Source: Nocardia spumae (lineage in GTDB: Bacteria > Actinomycetota > Actinomycetes > Mycobacteriales > Mycobacteriaceae). From it: a DNA stretch of 64,000 bases. Below are positions 34,291 to 42,996 of the stretch, one piece after another (the first letter of the stretch is position 1; the number at the start of each line of letters is the position of its first letter). The stretch spans positions 5,704,001 through 5,768,000 of the forward strand of contig NZ_JAJFZL010000001.1 in the NCBI RefSeq assembly GCF_020733635.1, read 5' to 3'. A program made the position numbers and the translations under genes. Below the pieces are notes generated by a model. The model worked only from the letters and a program-made list of their open reading frames with translations. It was not told where the DNA came from and searched no databases.

Positions 34291-35339
34291 TGCCGCCCGG
34301 TTTCCAGCGGAGGCTGACCGGGCGTCGGAATCTCGTTCCACGCGCGAATGAGCGCGGCGCGGAACAGATCCCGGCCCTCGCCCTCGCCCAGTCGATCGAA
34401 TCGGGCCAGCCGGGGTTCCGCGATCAGATCGTTGACCACGATCGCCGACCCGATACGCCGCAGATCGTAGAGGCGTTCGAAGCGCCGTACCGCGAAGGCG
34501 ACATCGTGTTTGAGCACCGAGAACCGGGTCGCCACCCGGGTCTGGCGGGAGTAGTCGTATTCACCGACACAGACATAGCGGTCGTCGACGACCAGCATGC
34601 TCTGCGCGTTGCGGGCATGCTCGCGTTTGACCAGCACACTCTCCACCCCCGAGCGCGCCTGCCACCACAGCTTGTCGTCGTAGGGCCAGACATCCTCGAT
34701 ACTGTCCAGGACATACATGCGCCGCACCGCGATACTCGGTTCGTGCCCCGCGTCGGCGAGCCGGACGATCGCCGCGTGGTAGTCGTCGCCGACGTCGCCA
34801 CCGATGGTGCCGAGATCTGCGGTATGGATGGCGCGCACCGATTCCTGGGCTTGCTCGAGGATGGTCAGCCAGTCGTTGACCGTATTCCACTCCCACACCG
34901 TGGCACTGCGTGACGGGATCTGCGCCAGCAGCTCCTCGGCACGTTCGAGCTGGCGGGCGGCGATCAGCCGCAGCGGTTCGACCTCCTCACGGGCTCCGCG
35001 GGCATCGAAGATGCTCTGCGCCACGGTCAGCACCCGATCCACGACCTCGGGGTCCTTACCGAGCAGCACGTTGAAACGCATCCGCAGGTCGTAGTGGCCA
35101 CCGGCCGGATCGGCGGTACCGGCGGCGGCGCCCATCGGAAGCTCCTGCCCCAGCGCCGAACTCAACCGCTCGCGCAGTGGCAGCGGCGGCACCCGGGTGC
35201 CGTTCTCGATCTGCTGGATGAGACTGCGCGAACAGTCCGCCTGCTTGGCCAGCGCTGCCTGGGTGAGGCCGGACTCGGTGCGGAGCCGGCGCACCAGCTC
35301 ACCGATCCGCTCACCACCGTCGGAATCGGGATGTGTCAC
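34287..35339 (-). CDS. XRE-family regulator with degenerate PLD-like C-terminal domain
   Basis: 350 aa. N-terminal Cro/CI HTH at residues ~12-65 (LRTESGLTQAALAKQADCSRSLIQQIENGTRVPP, read in segments). The C-terminal 200 residues contain EHARNAQSMLVVDDRYVCVGEYDYSR, which resembles the phospholipase-D-fold block HxKxxxxDxxxxxxGSxN without the catalytic His/Lys; this is my structural guess. It would then be a ligand-sensing dimer. The GTG start has no SD, and a TATGAT -10-like hexamer lies 15-20 bp upstream on the minus strand, suggesting a nearly leaderless transcript. First gene of the operon, probably autoregulatory. Confidence 0.85.
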   Translation of the reverse strand: MTHPDSDGGERIGELVRRLRTESGLTQAALAKQADCSRSLIQQIENGTRVPPLPLRERLSSALGQELPMGAAAGTADPAGGHYDLRMRFNVLLGKDPEVVDRVLTVAQSIFDARGAREEVEPLRLIAARQLERAEELLAQIPSRSATVWEWNTVNDWLTILEQAQESVRAIHTADLGTIGGDVGDDYHAAIVRLADAGHEPSIAVRRMYVLDSIEDVWPYDDKLWWQARSGVESVLVKREHARNAQSMLVVDDRYVCVGEYDYSRQTRVATRFSVLKHDVAFAVRRFERLYDLRRIGSAIVVNDLIAEPRLARFDRLGEGEGRDLFRAALIRAWNEIPTPGQPPLETGRQ

Positions 35340-35725
35340 GGTGCGGAATTTTAATCATAGGTGGCGCGGCGTGGCATCAGCTAAACATCAATTTTTGGTT
35401 ACTGTGCTCAACGCCGTCACCCCGCACTTCGACGGTAGCTTTTGCATGCCCGGCATGCCGCCCGGGGTGCCGCCGAAAGCCCTGATCCGTTCCGAGAAGC
35501 CAACTTTCGACACCGGAACCCCGCCCTCGATAATCATCGTTGATATTTGCTGGGCCATTCGGATTCTGAATAAGCAATTGCGCATCAGAGGTGTCGCAAA
35601 TAGTCAGTAGTGCTTAGTTGACAGCCTTCGAAAGCCGTCCTTAGCATTTAGCTATAGCCTTCGGCTCTCCGTTCTCGGAGCGGCAACGCATGCCGCAGCA
35701 GCCGGATGGTTGGAAGGGGAACACC
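35340..35725. other. Intergenic region, AT-richer than flanks
   Basis: 386 bp divergent spacer between the XRE operon and a plus-strand hypothetical gene. Open frames here are short and lack ribosome binding sites. It contains AT-rich stretches near 35346-35396, and a sigma-70-like promoter listed separately. No repeats or RNA gene recognised. Confidence 0.6.
35618..35647 (+). promoter_or_regulatory. Sigma-70-like promoter
   Basis: TTGACA (35618-35623) and TAGCAT (35642-35647) with an 18-bp spacer, or TTAGCA with 17 bp. It is 79 bp upstream of the next plus-strand start, so it fits that hypothetical gene. Confidence 0.55.
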
Positions 35726-36112
35726 ATGACGCTTCACCTCACCGACTGGGAAATCACCAGCGATACCTCCCCCGAATCTGCCCTCCGGCTGCCCGACGCC
35801 TCCGGGCACTGGATGCTGACCTGGCTGCCCGGGGAGCTGCTGACACGCGAACAGGCGCTGAGCGGCATGGTTGTCGACGAGATTCTGTCCGACCCCGCCC
35901 TCGTCGATGATCTGGCGGCCCTGGACCTGGCCGGCTTGCACGCCGCCGAACTCGGCATCGACGTGGAGGACGCCATCATCCGGCTCAGCGTCCGGCTCCT
36001 CGAGCGCAGTGCGGAGCAGGACCGCCCGCAAGGGTCACCCGCACATCACGGTGCGGTCTCACTGCGGCGGCCCCGAGCCGCCGATCACGACCTCTCGGGC
36101 ACCCCGTCGTAA
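35726..36112 (+). CDS. Hypothetical protein, 128 aa
   Basis: ATG with GAAGGGGA upstream; protein begins MTLHLTDWEITSDTSPESALRL. Contains HWMLTWLPGELLTREQALSGMVVDEILSDPALVDD (read in segments), so a soluble, acidic, mostly helical protein; the last 30 residues are basic and disordered. It has no cysteine and no transmembrane segment. No family recognised. Overlaps the convergent MFS copy 2 by 28 nt at the 3' end, and has its own promoter candidate. Confidence 0.65.
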   Translation: MTLHLTDWEITSDTSPESALRLPDASGHWMLTWLPGELLTREQALSGMVVDEILSDPALVDDLAALDLAGLHAAELGIDVEDAIIRLSVRLLERSAEQDRPQGSPAHHGAVSLRRPRAADHDLSGTPS

Positions 36113-38670
36113 TCGGCGGCGACGCGGTAACCCGCCCCTCCGTAGCCCAGGCGCACATCGTGCGCGGCCCCGCCGTCGGCCACCAGCACTCGATCGCTCA
36201 CAGGCGGGTAGCCGCGGGTGACGAGGGTGTAGTCCCCCTCCGGCAGGTCGGTGATGTGGTAGCGGCCGTCGTCCGCGCTGAGCGCCGACGCGATCACCGA
36301 CCCCGCCGAATCCAGCACCGCCACTTGGGCATTCGCGACAGGCACACCGGCGGCGCGAACATACCCCGACACCGCCGACATCCGCGCCAGCTCGATGTCG
36401 TGGCGCAGCACCCCGGTCTGCGGCACGGACAGCGTGATGGCATGCGGGCGACGATGACCGTTGACTGCCACCAGCGTGTAGGTGCCTGCGACCACCCCGT
36501 GGCAGGCGTAGTAGCCGTCGGCGCCGGTCACCGCCGCGCCGACGACTTCGCCGCGCTGATCGGTGAGGGTGATCGTCACACCGGCCAGCGGTTCGTCACG
36601 TCCGGCGGTGACCACCCCGGACAACTCCCCGGCGCCCTGCAGGGTCAGATCCAGCGGCTGCGGCCGGCCCCCGATCGCCACATTGACCGCGGCGGGCTGA
36701 TGACCGTTCGCCGAGACGATCAGCACGTAGTTCCCCGTATCCGGCGCCGCGATACCGTAACCGCCGCCGTCGTCCGTGGTCGCCCGCGAAACCTGATGTC
36801 CGCGTTGGTCGATCAGTGTCAGGACCGCATCGGATACCGGGTTGCCGTCCTCGCGGTGGATCCGGCCGGACAGCAGGTGGGCCTCCGCACCGGACAAGCC
36901 GTGGGCGGATGCGGTGACCGTCGCCGCGGTCGCGAATTCCGGTGCGGCACGACGCGTGTGCGCCCCGGCCGGCACCGATTCGGGTTCGACGTGCTCGCGA
37001 TCCCGGTCCGCGTCGGCCGCGGCCGCCTCGGACCGCCCCGCGACGGCCGCGCTCCGCGCCGGGTCCGGCGCCGCGGGTTGGGGCTGTGGCGGCGTCGAAT
37101 CGTCCTGCAGTGGAATCTCCTTCATGAACAGCAGCACCAGGCAGGCCAGCAGCGCCACACCCGACGCCGCGTAGAACACGCCGTGCAGCGAATCGGTGAA
37201 GCCGATCAGGATCGGATCCCGGACCTGGTCCGGCAACGTCGCGAGACCGCTGGTGTTCGACTGCAGCCGGTCGAGTTCGCTCGTGTCGAATCCGGCGGGC
37301 AGCACACCGCCGAAGGCATCGACGATCTTGTGCGGCAGCAGATTGAACAGAATCGTCAAGAAGACCGCGACCCCCAGCGTGCCGCCCATCTGCCGGAAGA
37401 AGGTCGCCGACGCCGTCGACACACCCATATCCGACCGCGGACCCGCGTTCTGCGCCGCGATGATCAACGTCTGCATACAGCCACCGAGGCCGAATCCGAT
37501 GACCGCGCTGTACACCAGGGGCTGCCACAGCGGGCTGTCGTAGTGCACCTGGGCGTAGAGTGCCGCGCCGGCAGCGATCACGAAGGTGCCGACGACAGGC
37601 AGGATCTTGTAGCGTCCGGTGAGTTTGGTGATCTGCCCGGCGATCAGCGAGCCGATCATGATGCCCAGCACCAGCGGCAGCATCAGCAAGCCCGCCTTCG
37701 TCGGCGAATACCCGCGCACCACCTGCAGATACAGCGGCACCATACTGATCGCGCCGAACATCGCGATACCCACGATGAAACCGCCCAGGATGGTGATGGA
37801 GAACGTCGAGTTCCGGAACAGCCGCAACGGGATCAGCGCGGCGTCCTTCATCAGGAATTCCACGATGACGAACAGCACGAGACCGGCGGCGCCGATCCCG
37901 TAGCAGATCAGCGAGCGCTGCGACTCCCAGCCCCAGCTGCGGCCCTGTTCGGCCACGATCAGCAACGGCACCACACAGATCGCCAGCGCGACCGCGCCGA
38001 ACCAGTCCACGCGATGGCGCTGCCGTTCGTGCGGAACGTTGAGCACCTTCGCCACGACCGCGAGCGCCAGCACCCCGATCGGCACGTTCACCAGGAACAC
38101 CCAGCGCCAGCCGTCGATACCCCACAGCGTGTCGTAATCGGAGAAGAAGCCGCCGAGCACCGGGCCGGCCACCGTGGCGGTGCCGAACACCATCATGAAG
38201 TAACCCTGATAGCGCACTCGCTCCCGAGCGGGCACGATATCGCCGATGATGGTGAACGCCAGCGACATCAGGCCACCGGCACCCAGCCCCTGGAACGCCC
38301 GGAACCCCGCCAACTCATACATCGACGTCGCGAACGTACACGCCGCCGACCCCACCACGAAAATACCGATCGCCAACAAATAAAACGGCTTACGACCATA
38401 AATATCGGCCAACTTGCCGTACAACGGCGTCGAAATCGTCGCCGTAATCAAATACGCCGTCGTCGCCCACGCCTGCTGATCGAAACCATGCAAACTATTA
38501 GCGATCCGAACAATCGCCACACTCACAATATTCTGATCCAGCGCCGCCAAGAACATCCCCAGCAACAAACCGGACAGAATGGTCAGAACCTGGCGATGCG
38601 ACAGAGTCGTGCCCGGCGCGGCGCCCGGGTCCGGCTGCACTGCCGGCTCCCGGGTGGTCGAAGTGGTCAT
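36085..38670 (-). CDS. DHA2-type MFS transporter fused to three carboxypeptidase-regulatory-like repeats (copy 2)
   Basis: 861 aa, paralogue of the copy at 26-28.5 kb with the same plan: 14-helix DHA2 antiporter, charged linker (~60 residues, with DRDREHVEPESV), and three beta-sandwich repeats starting LLSGRIHREDGNPVSDAVLTLIDQRGHQ, LSGVVTAGRDEPLAGVTITLTD and VSGYVRAAGVPVANAQVAVLD. ATG chosen (MTTSTTREP); an in-frame TTG lies 9 nt upstream. Directly follows a MarR gene, 12 bp gap. Unlike copy 1 it is not followed by a YceI gene. A 328-bp part is identical to copy 1. Substrate unknown. Confidence 0.93.
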   Translation of the reverse strand: MTTSTTREPAVQPDPGAAPGTTLSHRQVLTILSGLLLGMFLAALDQNIVSVAIVRIANSLHGFDQQAWATTAYLITATISTPLYGKLADIYGRKPFYLLAIGIFVVGSAACTFATSMYELAGFRAFQGLGAGGLMSLAFTIIGDIVPARERVRYQGYFMMVFGTATVAGPVLGGFFSDYDTLWGIDGWRWVFLVNVPIGVLALAVVAKVLNVPHERQRHRVDWFGAVALAICVVPLLIVAEQGRSWGWESQRSLICYGIGAAGLVLFVIVEFLMKDAALIPLRLFRNSTFSITILGGFIVGIAMFGAISMVPLYLQVVRGYSPTKAGLLMLPLVLGIMIGSLIAGQITKLTGRYKILPVVGTFVIAAGAALYAQVHYDSPLWQPLVYSAVIGFGLGGCMQTLIIAAQNAGPRSDMGVSTASATFFRQMGGTLGVAVFLTILFNLLPHKIVDAFGGVLPAGFDTSELDRLQSNTSGLATLPDQVRDPILIGFTDSLHGVFYAASGVALLACLVLLFMKEIPLQDDSTPPQPQPAAPDPARSAAVAGRSEAAAADADRDREHVEPESVPAGAHTRRAAPEFATAATVTASAHGLSGAEAHLLSGRIHREDGNPVSDAVLTLIDQRGHQVSRATTDDGGGYGIAAPDTGNYVLIVSANGHQPAAVNVAIGGRPQPLDLTLQGAGELSGVVTAGRDEPLAGVTITLTDQRGEVVGAAVTGADGYYACHGVVAGTYTLVAVNGHRRPHAITLSVPQTGVLRHDIELARMSAVSGYVRAAGVPVANAQVAVLDSAGSVIASALSADDGRYHITDLPEGDYTLVTRGYPPVSDRVLVADGGAAHDVRLGYGGAGYRVAADYDGVPERS
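38258..38585. repeat. 328-bp tract identical to 28080-28407
   Basis: Counterpart of the identical tract in MFS copy 1, in the same orientation and same position within the gene. Identity ends sharply at both sides (downstream, CAAAAT against CAGAAC), while the rest of the two genes is clearly diverged except a second near-identical stretch around 37341-37481 / 27163-27302. Confidence 0.93.
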
Positions 38671-38682
38671 ATTTTTCAAGCC

Positions 38683-39102
38683 TTAATTCGGTTCGGCCGT
38701 CGATGGTGGGGTTGATTCGATACCGCAGTTGAGCCGGTCGAGCAGAGCGATCAGGGCGGACCGGTCCGTGGCGGGCCGATCGGCCATCACCTCGGCGATC
38801 CAGCGGTTGCGCTGCCGGCGATTCTCGGAGAACACCCGAATGCCCTCATCGGTCGCCACCAGGACGCAGGCCCGGCCGTCGATCGGATCGGCCCGGCGTT
38901 CCACCAGGCCGTGCGCTACGAGAGATCTGGTCTGCCGACTGACAGTGGAGATTTCGGCATGCGACTGCTCCGCCAACCTACCGGTGCGCTGTGGCCCGTG
39001 GTGCACCAGGCAGAACAACATGGCGTAGGCGAGTTTCTCCAGTTCGTCCGGGCCGGACTCGGACAGCCGGGTTTCGGCGCGGTCGAGGCCGGCAGCGGTC
39101 AC
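38683..39102 (-). CDS. MarR-family transcriptional regulator (copy 2)
   Basis: 139 aa from GTG with GATGGGGA 6 nt upstream. A TTG 48 nt earlier is in frame, but it would leave the operator only 2 bp from the start, whereas with the GTG the operator sits 50 bp upstream, matching copy 1 (46 bp). HTH region: LAYAMLFCLVHHGPQRTGRLAEQSHAEISTVSRQTRSLVAHGLVERRADPIDGRACVLV, read in segments, nearly the same as copy 1, so both repressors probably recognise the same site. Confidence 0.9.
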   Translation of the reverse strand: MTAAGLDRAETRLSESGPDELEKLAYAMLFCLVHHGPQRTGRLAEQSHAEISTVSRQTRSLVAHGLVERRADPIDGRACVLVATDEGIRVFSENRRQRNRWIAEVMADRPATDRSALIALLDRLNCGIESTPPSTAEPN

Positions 39103-39151
39103 AGGGTGTCCCCATCTTCCCAGATCTGCAGACTTGCTCAGCGCGGACAAT

Positions 39152-39170
39152 TAGTTGCCAGCGACAACTA
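39152..39170. promoter_or_regulatory. MarR operator, cassette 2
   Basis: TAGTTG-CCAGCGA-CAACTA, the same half-sites and 7-nt spacing as cassette 1 with an unrelated spacer. It overlaps TATAGT on the minus strand in the same way. Confidence 0.8.
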
Positions 39171-39202
39171 TACAGACGCCGTTCTGCCGTGGTTCATTTC
39201 GC

Positions 39203-40042
39203 TCAGAACAAGGTCATCGGCTCTATCGGCGCTGGTTCCGGCAGGGCCGGCAATTGCGGGCAGGCCGATCGCACATCGTCGTAGAACCGCCGCGCGAGCT
39301 GTAGCGATCCGGCATTGTCGGGGGTGTGCACGAATACCGTCGGCGAGCGCCCCTCACATAACCAGTCGACGACGATCTCCCGCCAGGGCCGCCAGCCCGC
39401 CACCGTCGCCTCGACATCGTCGCGGCCGTGGTACCGCACGATCGGGTGGTCGGTCAGTGCCCGCAACCGCCGCGGCAGGCGCGGCTTCTTCGACGCCGCC
39501 TCGAACTCCCCCGGACTGCCCGGCGGCGCGGCGAACAGGGTCGTGGTGTCGAACGGAATCCATTCGGTGCCGGTGCGTTCCAGCACGTACTCCAGCCGGT
39601 CGGCGCTGTCCGGGTCGGCGAAGAAGGCCGGATGGCGCACCTCGACCGCGTACCGGTACCGGCGGGGCAACCGGTGCAGCAGTCCGGCCAGTACGCCGAG
39701 ATCACCCGGGCCGAACGACGGCGGCAGTTGCACCCACAACGCGTGGACGCGCGGTCCGAGCGGTTCGATCGCCGCCAGGAATTCCGCCAATTCGGTGTCG
39801 CCACCGCGCATCCGATGTTCGTGGGTCACGGTCTTGGGCAGTTTGGGCACGAAGCGGAAGTCCTCGGGCGTCTGCTCCGCCCAGGACCGCACGGTCGCCG
39901 GAGCGGGTGTGGCATAGAAGGTGGTGTTGCCCTCCACCGCCGTGCAGTACCGGGCGTACCCGGCGAGGCGGCGCCGCGCGTCCGGCTGCTGTGCGCGCCA
40001 GGCATCGTGGGTCCACTGCGCGCAGCCGACGGCCAGCTTCAC
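39203..40042 (-). CDS. DUF72 domain-containing protein
   Basis: 279 aa TIM-barrel-like protein of unknown function. Typical DUF72 features: VGCAQWTHDAWRA, VEGNTTFYATPAPATVRSWAEQTPEDFRFVPKLPKTVTHE, PLGPRVHALWVQLPPSFGP, YAVEVRHPAFF and VDWLCEGRSPTVFVHTPDN (read in segments). GTG start overlaps the upstream stop as GTGA, so it is coupled to the helical-repeat gene. The family is widespread and has been linked to stress or nucleic-acid metabolism only loosely; substrate unknown. Confidence 0.93.
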   Translation of the reverse strand: MKLAVGCAQWTHDAWRAQQPDARRRLAGYARYCTAVEGNTTFYATPAPATVRSWAEQTPEDFRFVPKLPKTVTHEHRMRGGDTELAEFLAAIEPLGPRVHALWVQLPPSFGPGDLGVLAGLLHRLPRRYRYAVEVRHPAFFADPDSADRLEYVLERTGTEWIPFDTTTLFAAPPGSPGEFEAASKKPRLPRRLRALTDHPIVRYHGRDDVEATVAGWRPWREIVVDWLCEGRSPTVFVHTPDNAGSLQLARRFYDDVRSACPQLPALPEPAPIEPMTLF

Positions 40043-41550
40043 GATTGCGACGTGCGGAAGAACAGGATTTGATCACCGTAATCGGCCAGCGCCCGGGCCT
40101 GTCCGGCCTGGCGGATTCCGCTGGCGGGCAGATTGGTCAGCTTCGCGAACATCCCGGAATTGCCGAAGGCGGAACGCACCTGCGTCTCCGAGGCGTAGTC
40201 AGCGCCGTAATCGGCGAGAACAGCGAAATCCAGTGGCGCCAAGGGAGTTTCCAGCGGCGCCTGGCCGGCGGGACGACCCAGCGCCGCGTACTGCTTGGCG
40301 ACACCGTCGGCGTACCAGCACAATTCGTACGTCAGATTCTCGATGGTATTCACCGCGATCACCGGCCACTGCCGCGAAAGCCGCAGTGCCAGTGGATTTC
40401 TCCCGGTAGGCGCGAGCTCCCAGAACAGACTCATCACCGACACCCAGCTACCGCCGGCGCGCTGGATCAGCACCACGTCGTCGCCGAGGCTCTGTTCGGC
40501 GTTCAGCACGGGATCGGGTATATGCCAATGGCTTTCGCCGACACCGGCGAAGGCGGAGCTGTCGACCGGGTGGGCGCCGTCGGCGGCATAGACCTCGATG
40601 ACCGCCGCGCGCACCCGGGTCAGCGCGTCCGCCGACGCACACCGCACACTCAGCGCTCCGTACGAGGTCGCTATCTCCATCGGCTTCGAGGGCGGGTCGG
40701 CCAGCGCGCCGGCGGCCAGCGGTTTCAACCCGACCAGGCCCAGTTTCCAGTTGATCTCCTCGATCGTGGTCAGGTCACCGGAGGTCTGGTACAGGATCTG
40801 CTGCTGGGTCAGATATCCGGCCCGCTCGAGGGTCGCGCATTCCAATTTCACCAGCGCCGCATGGGTCTTGCTGGTGAACTCGAGTTCGTCGATGGAGGTT
40901 TCGCGCAGGCGGGTGGTCATCGCCGGCGTGGTCCAGGCCGAGTACCGCTCCCGGTACATCGCCAGCGCCTGCTTACGGGATCGGCCGATCATGAGCGTGC
41001 GCAGCAACATATTGAGGCTCGCCAGATAGCGGCCCGTCTGATCCGGATTGGCCGCGAACAATCCGGCGCGAATACGTACCGCCTCGGCACTGGCGGCTAC
41101 CGCCGATTCCGGATCCAGCCGGCACAGCCACACTCCACATTTGGACAGTCCGTCCGCGCAGACTCCCGCGGCCATCGGATAGCGCTGCGCCACCTGGTGG
41201 TACGCGTCGCAGGCCTGACGAATGGTGGCGGTGGCGAGTTCGCGATGCCCGATGGTGCGCGCCGCCTGTTCGAACAACCGCAGCGCTTCGGTCACCTGCC
41301 CGGCGAATTGGGCGGTCACATGCCCCTCGGTCAGCCAGTGCAGCCGGATCAGCGCCGCCTCCTGGGCGGGCTCGAGGGCCGCGGGCGCCCGATCGCGATC
41401 GTCACCGGCGCTCTTGGTGTCCAGGCAGGCCTTGGCCAACTCGCACAGCGAGGTCGCCAGGCGCAGTTCGGACTCCGCCGATCGCTCCTGGGCGGCAGCC
41501 CGTCTGTGGTCGGCCACCTGCTGTTCGATCGTGCTCAGCGCACTTGCCAT
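40039..41550 (-). CDS. Helical-repeat (TPR-like) protein of unknown function
   Basis: 503 aa. Residues ~1-250 are all-helical with tetratricopeptide-like periodicity (EALRLFEQAARTIGHRELATATIRQACDAYHQVAQRYP; AVAASAEAVRIRAGLFAANPDQTGRYLASLNMLLRTLMIGRSRKQALAMYRERY, read in segments). The C-terminal half is mixed alpha/beta with PVIAVNTIENLTYELCWYADG. No signal peptide. ATG chosen because GGGAG lies 6 nt upstream; the longer frame is basic and unsupported. No recognised family, and no enzyme motif. Coupled to the DUF72 gene, with which it probably forms a two-gene unit. Confidence 0.75.
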   Translation of the reverse strand: MASALSTIEQQVADHRRAAAQERSAESELRLATSLCELAKACLDTKSAGDDRDRAPAALEPAQEAALIRLHWLTEGHVTAQFAGQVTEALRLFEQAARTIGHRELATATIRQACDAYHQVAQRYPMAAGVCADGLSKCGVWLCRLDPESAVAASAEAVRIRAGLFAANPDQTGRYLASLNMLLRTLMIGRSRKQALAMYRERYSAWTTPAMTTRLRETSIDELEFTSKTHAALVKLECATLERAGYLTQQQILYQTSGDLTTIEEINWKLGLVGLKPLAAGALADPPSKPMEIATSYGALSVRCASADALTRVRAAVIEVYAADGAHPVDSSAFAGVGESHWHIPDPVLNAEQSLGDDVVLIQRAGGSWVSVMSLFWELAPTGRNPLALRLSRQWPVIAVNTIENLTYELCWYADGVAKQYAALGRPAGQAPLETPLAPLDFAVLADYGADYASETQVRSAFGNSGMFAKLTNLPASGIRQAGQARALADYGDQILFFRTSQS

Positions 41551-41771
41551 CACAACTCCCGCATCGCCTTCCACACACGGTCGTCGACCGGCCGCATCGT
41601 GCCGTGCCGAGTCTGCCACATCCGCGTAGCGCACAGCATGCCGACGAGGGGGGTGATACCGGCCCCGACCCGGTCAGAAGCCGCTCGCCATGCGACCCAC
41701 TGTCGGAAACCAAGCGAATCGGTGTTAACTTAAAGGAGAACCTCGAGTAACTTTGATCGATCGGAGTGGCT

Positions 41772-42938
41772 ATGACCACGGCAGTCGTCGTCGACGTCGT
41801 CCGGACCCCGTCCGGTAAGGGAAAAACCGGCGGCGGCCTGTCGCAGGTACATCCGGCCACCCTGCTGGCCGGCGTCCTCTCGGACCTCGTCGCACGGAAC
41901 GATCTCGACCCCGCACTGGTCGACGATGTGATCGCCGGCTGCGTCACACAAAGTGGAGAACAGGCGTTCAACATCGCGCGTACGGCGGTGCTCGCCGCCG
42001 GATTCCCGGAATCGGTTCCCGCCACCACCGTCGACCGCCAGTGCGGCTCGAGCCAGCAGGCCGCCCACTTCGCCGCCCAGGGCGTCGTCGCGGGCGCGTA
42101 CGACATCGCGATCGCCTGCGGCGTGGAATCCATGTCGCGGGTGCCGATGTTCTCCAACGGCCAGGGCGCCGACGCCAATCGCGGACCGATCGCCCATCGC
42201 TACCCCGAAGGCCTTGTCCAGCAGGGTATTTCCGCCGAGGTCATCGCGGCCCGCTGGAAGTTCGACCGCGCCACCCTCGACGAGTTCGCGGCCCGCTCGC
42301 ACCGGCTCGCCGCCGAGACCGCCGCCGCGGGCGGTTTCGCTCGCGAACTCGTCGCCGCCGGAACGCTGGAAGCCGACGAGACCATCCGGCCCACCACGAC
42401 CGTCGAGGGCCTGGCGGGACTGCGGCCGGCATTCGCCGACGACGAGTATCTGGCGCGGTTCCCCGAGATCGAGTGGTCGATCACCCCGGGCAATTCCTCC
42501 CCGCTGACCGACGGCGCCTCGGCCGCGCTGATCATGAGCGAGGAGAAGGCCGCCGCCCTCGGCCTGCGCCCGCGCGCCCGCTTCCACTCCTTCGCCGTGA
42601 CCGGTGACGATCCGCTGCTCATGCTGACCGCGGTGGTGCCCGCGACCCGAAAGGCGCTGGCCCGCGGCGGTTTGTCGATCGACGATATCGACGCCTACGA
42701 GGTGAACGAGGCCTTCGCGCCGGTCCCGCTGGTCTGGGCGCACGAACTCGGCGCCGATCCGGCCAAACTCAATCCGCGCGGCGGCGCCATCGCACTGGGC
42801 CATCCGCTCGGCGCCTCCGGGGTGCGCATCCTCGCCACGCTGGTCAATCATCTGGAGCAGACCGAGGGCCGGTACGGGCTGATGACCATGTGCGAGGCGG
42901 GCGGTCTCGCCAATGCCACGGTGATCGAACGACTCTGA
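41772..42938 (+). CDS. Thiolase (acetyl-CoA acyltransferase family)
   Basis: 388 aa. Acyl-enzyme Cys in VPATTVDRQCGSSQQA, the N-E-A-F block in DAYEVNEAFAPVPLVW, the His in GGAIALGHPLGASG and the second Cys in MTMCEAGGLANA. Cleaves 3-ketoacyl-CoA or condenses acetyl-CoA units; direction and chain length cannot be told. ATG with GGAG 5 nt upstream, or an in-frame GTG two codons earlier. A cupin gene follows at a 58-bp gap on the same strand. Confidence 0.93.
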   Translation: MTTAVVVDVVRTPSGKGKTGGGLSQVHPATLLAGVLSDLVARNDLDPALVDDVIAGCVTQSGEQAFNIARTAVLAAGFPESVPATTVDRQCGSSQQAAHFAAQGVVAGAYDIAIACGVESMSRVPMFSNGQGADANRGPIAHRYPEGLVQQGISAEVIAARWKFDRATLDEFAARSHRLAAETAAAGGFARELVAAGTLEADETIRPTTTVEGLAGLRPAFADDEYLARFPEIEWSITPGNSSPLTDGASAALIMSEEKAAALGLRPRARFHSFAVTGDDPLLMLTAVVPATRKALARGGLSIDDIDAYEVNEAFAPVPLVWAHELGADPAKLNPRGGAIALGHPLGASGVRILATLVNHLEQTEGRYGLMTMCEAGGLANATVIERL

Positions 42939-42996
42939 GCCACGCCGGGCGGACTTTCATGGAATAAGGTCAGCCGCATCGGCGGTTGCAGCGGTT

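Noticed and set aside
35377..35585. Short minus-strand frames in the 35.4 kb spacer
   Set aside because: No SD, no convincing protein pattern; region has promoter-like AT content.
36160..38715. 851-codon open frame antisense to MFS copy 2
   Set aside because: Extreme Arg/His/Gln content and mirrored position to a clear transporter; typical of high-GC complementary-strand frames. The same occurs opposite copy 1.
38911..41733. 940-codon plus-strand frame opposite the DUF72 and helical-repeat genes
   Set aside because: Basic low-complexity translation, no ribosome binding site, and the minus strand has a coherent coupled pair.
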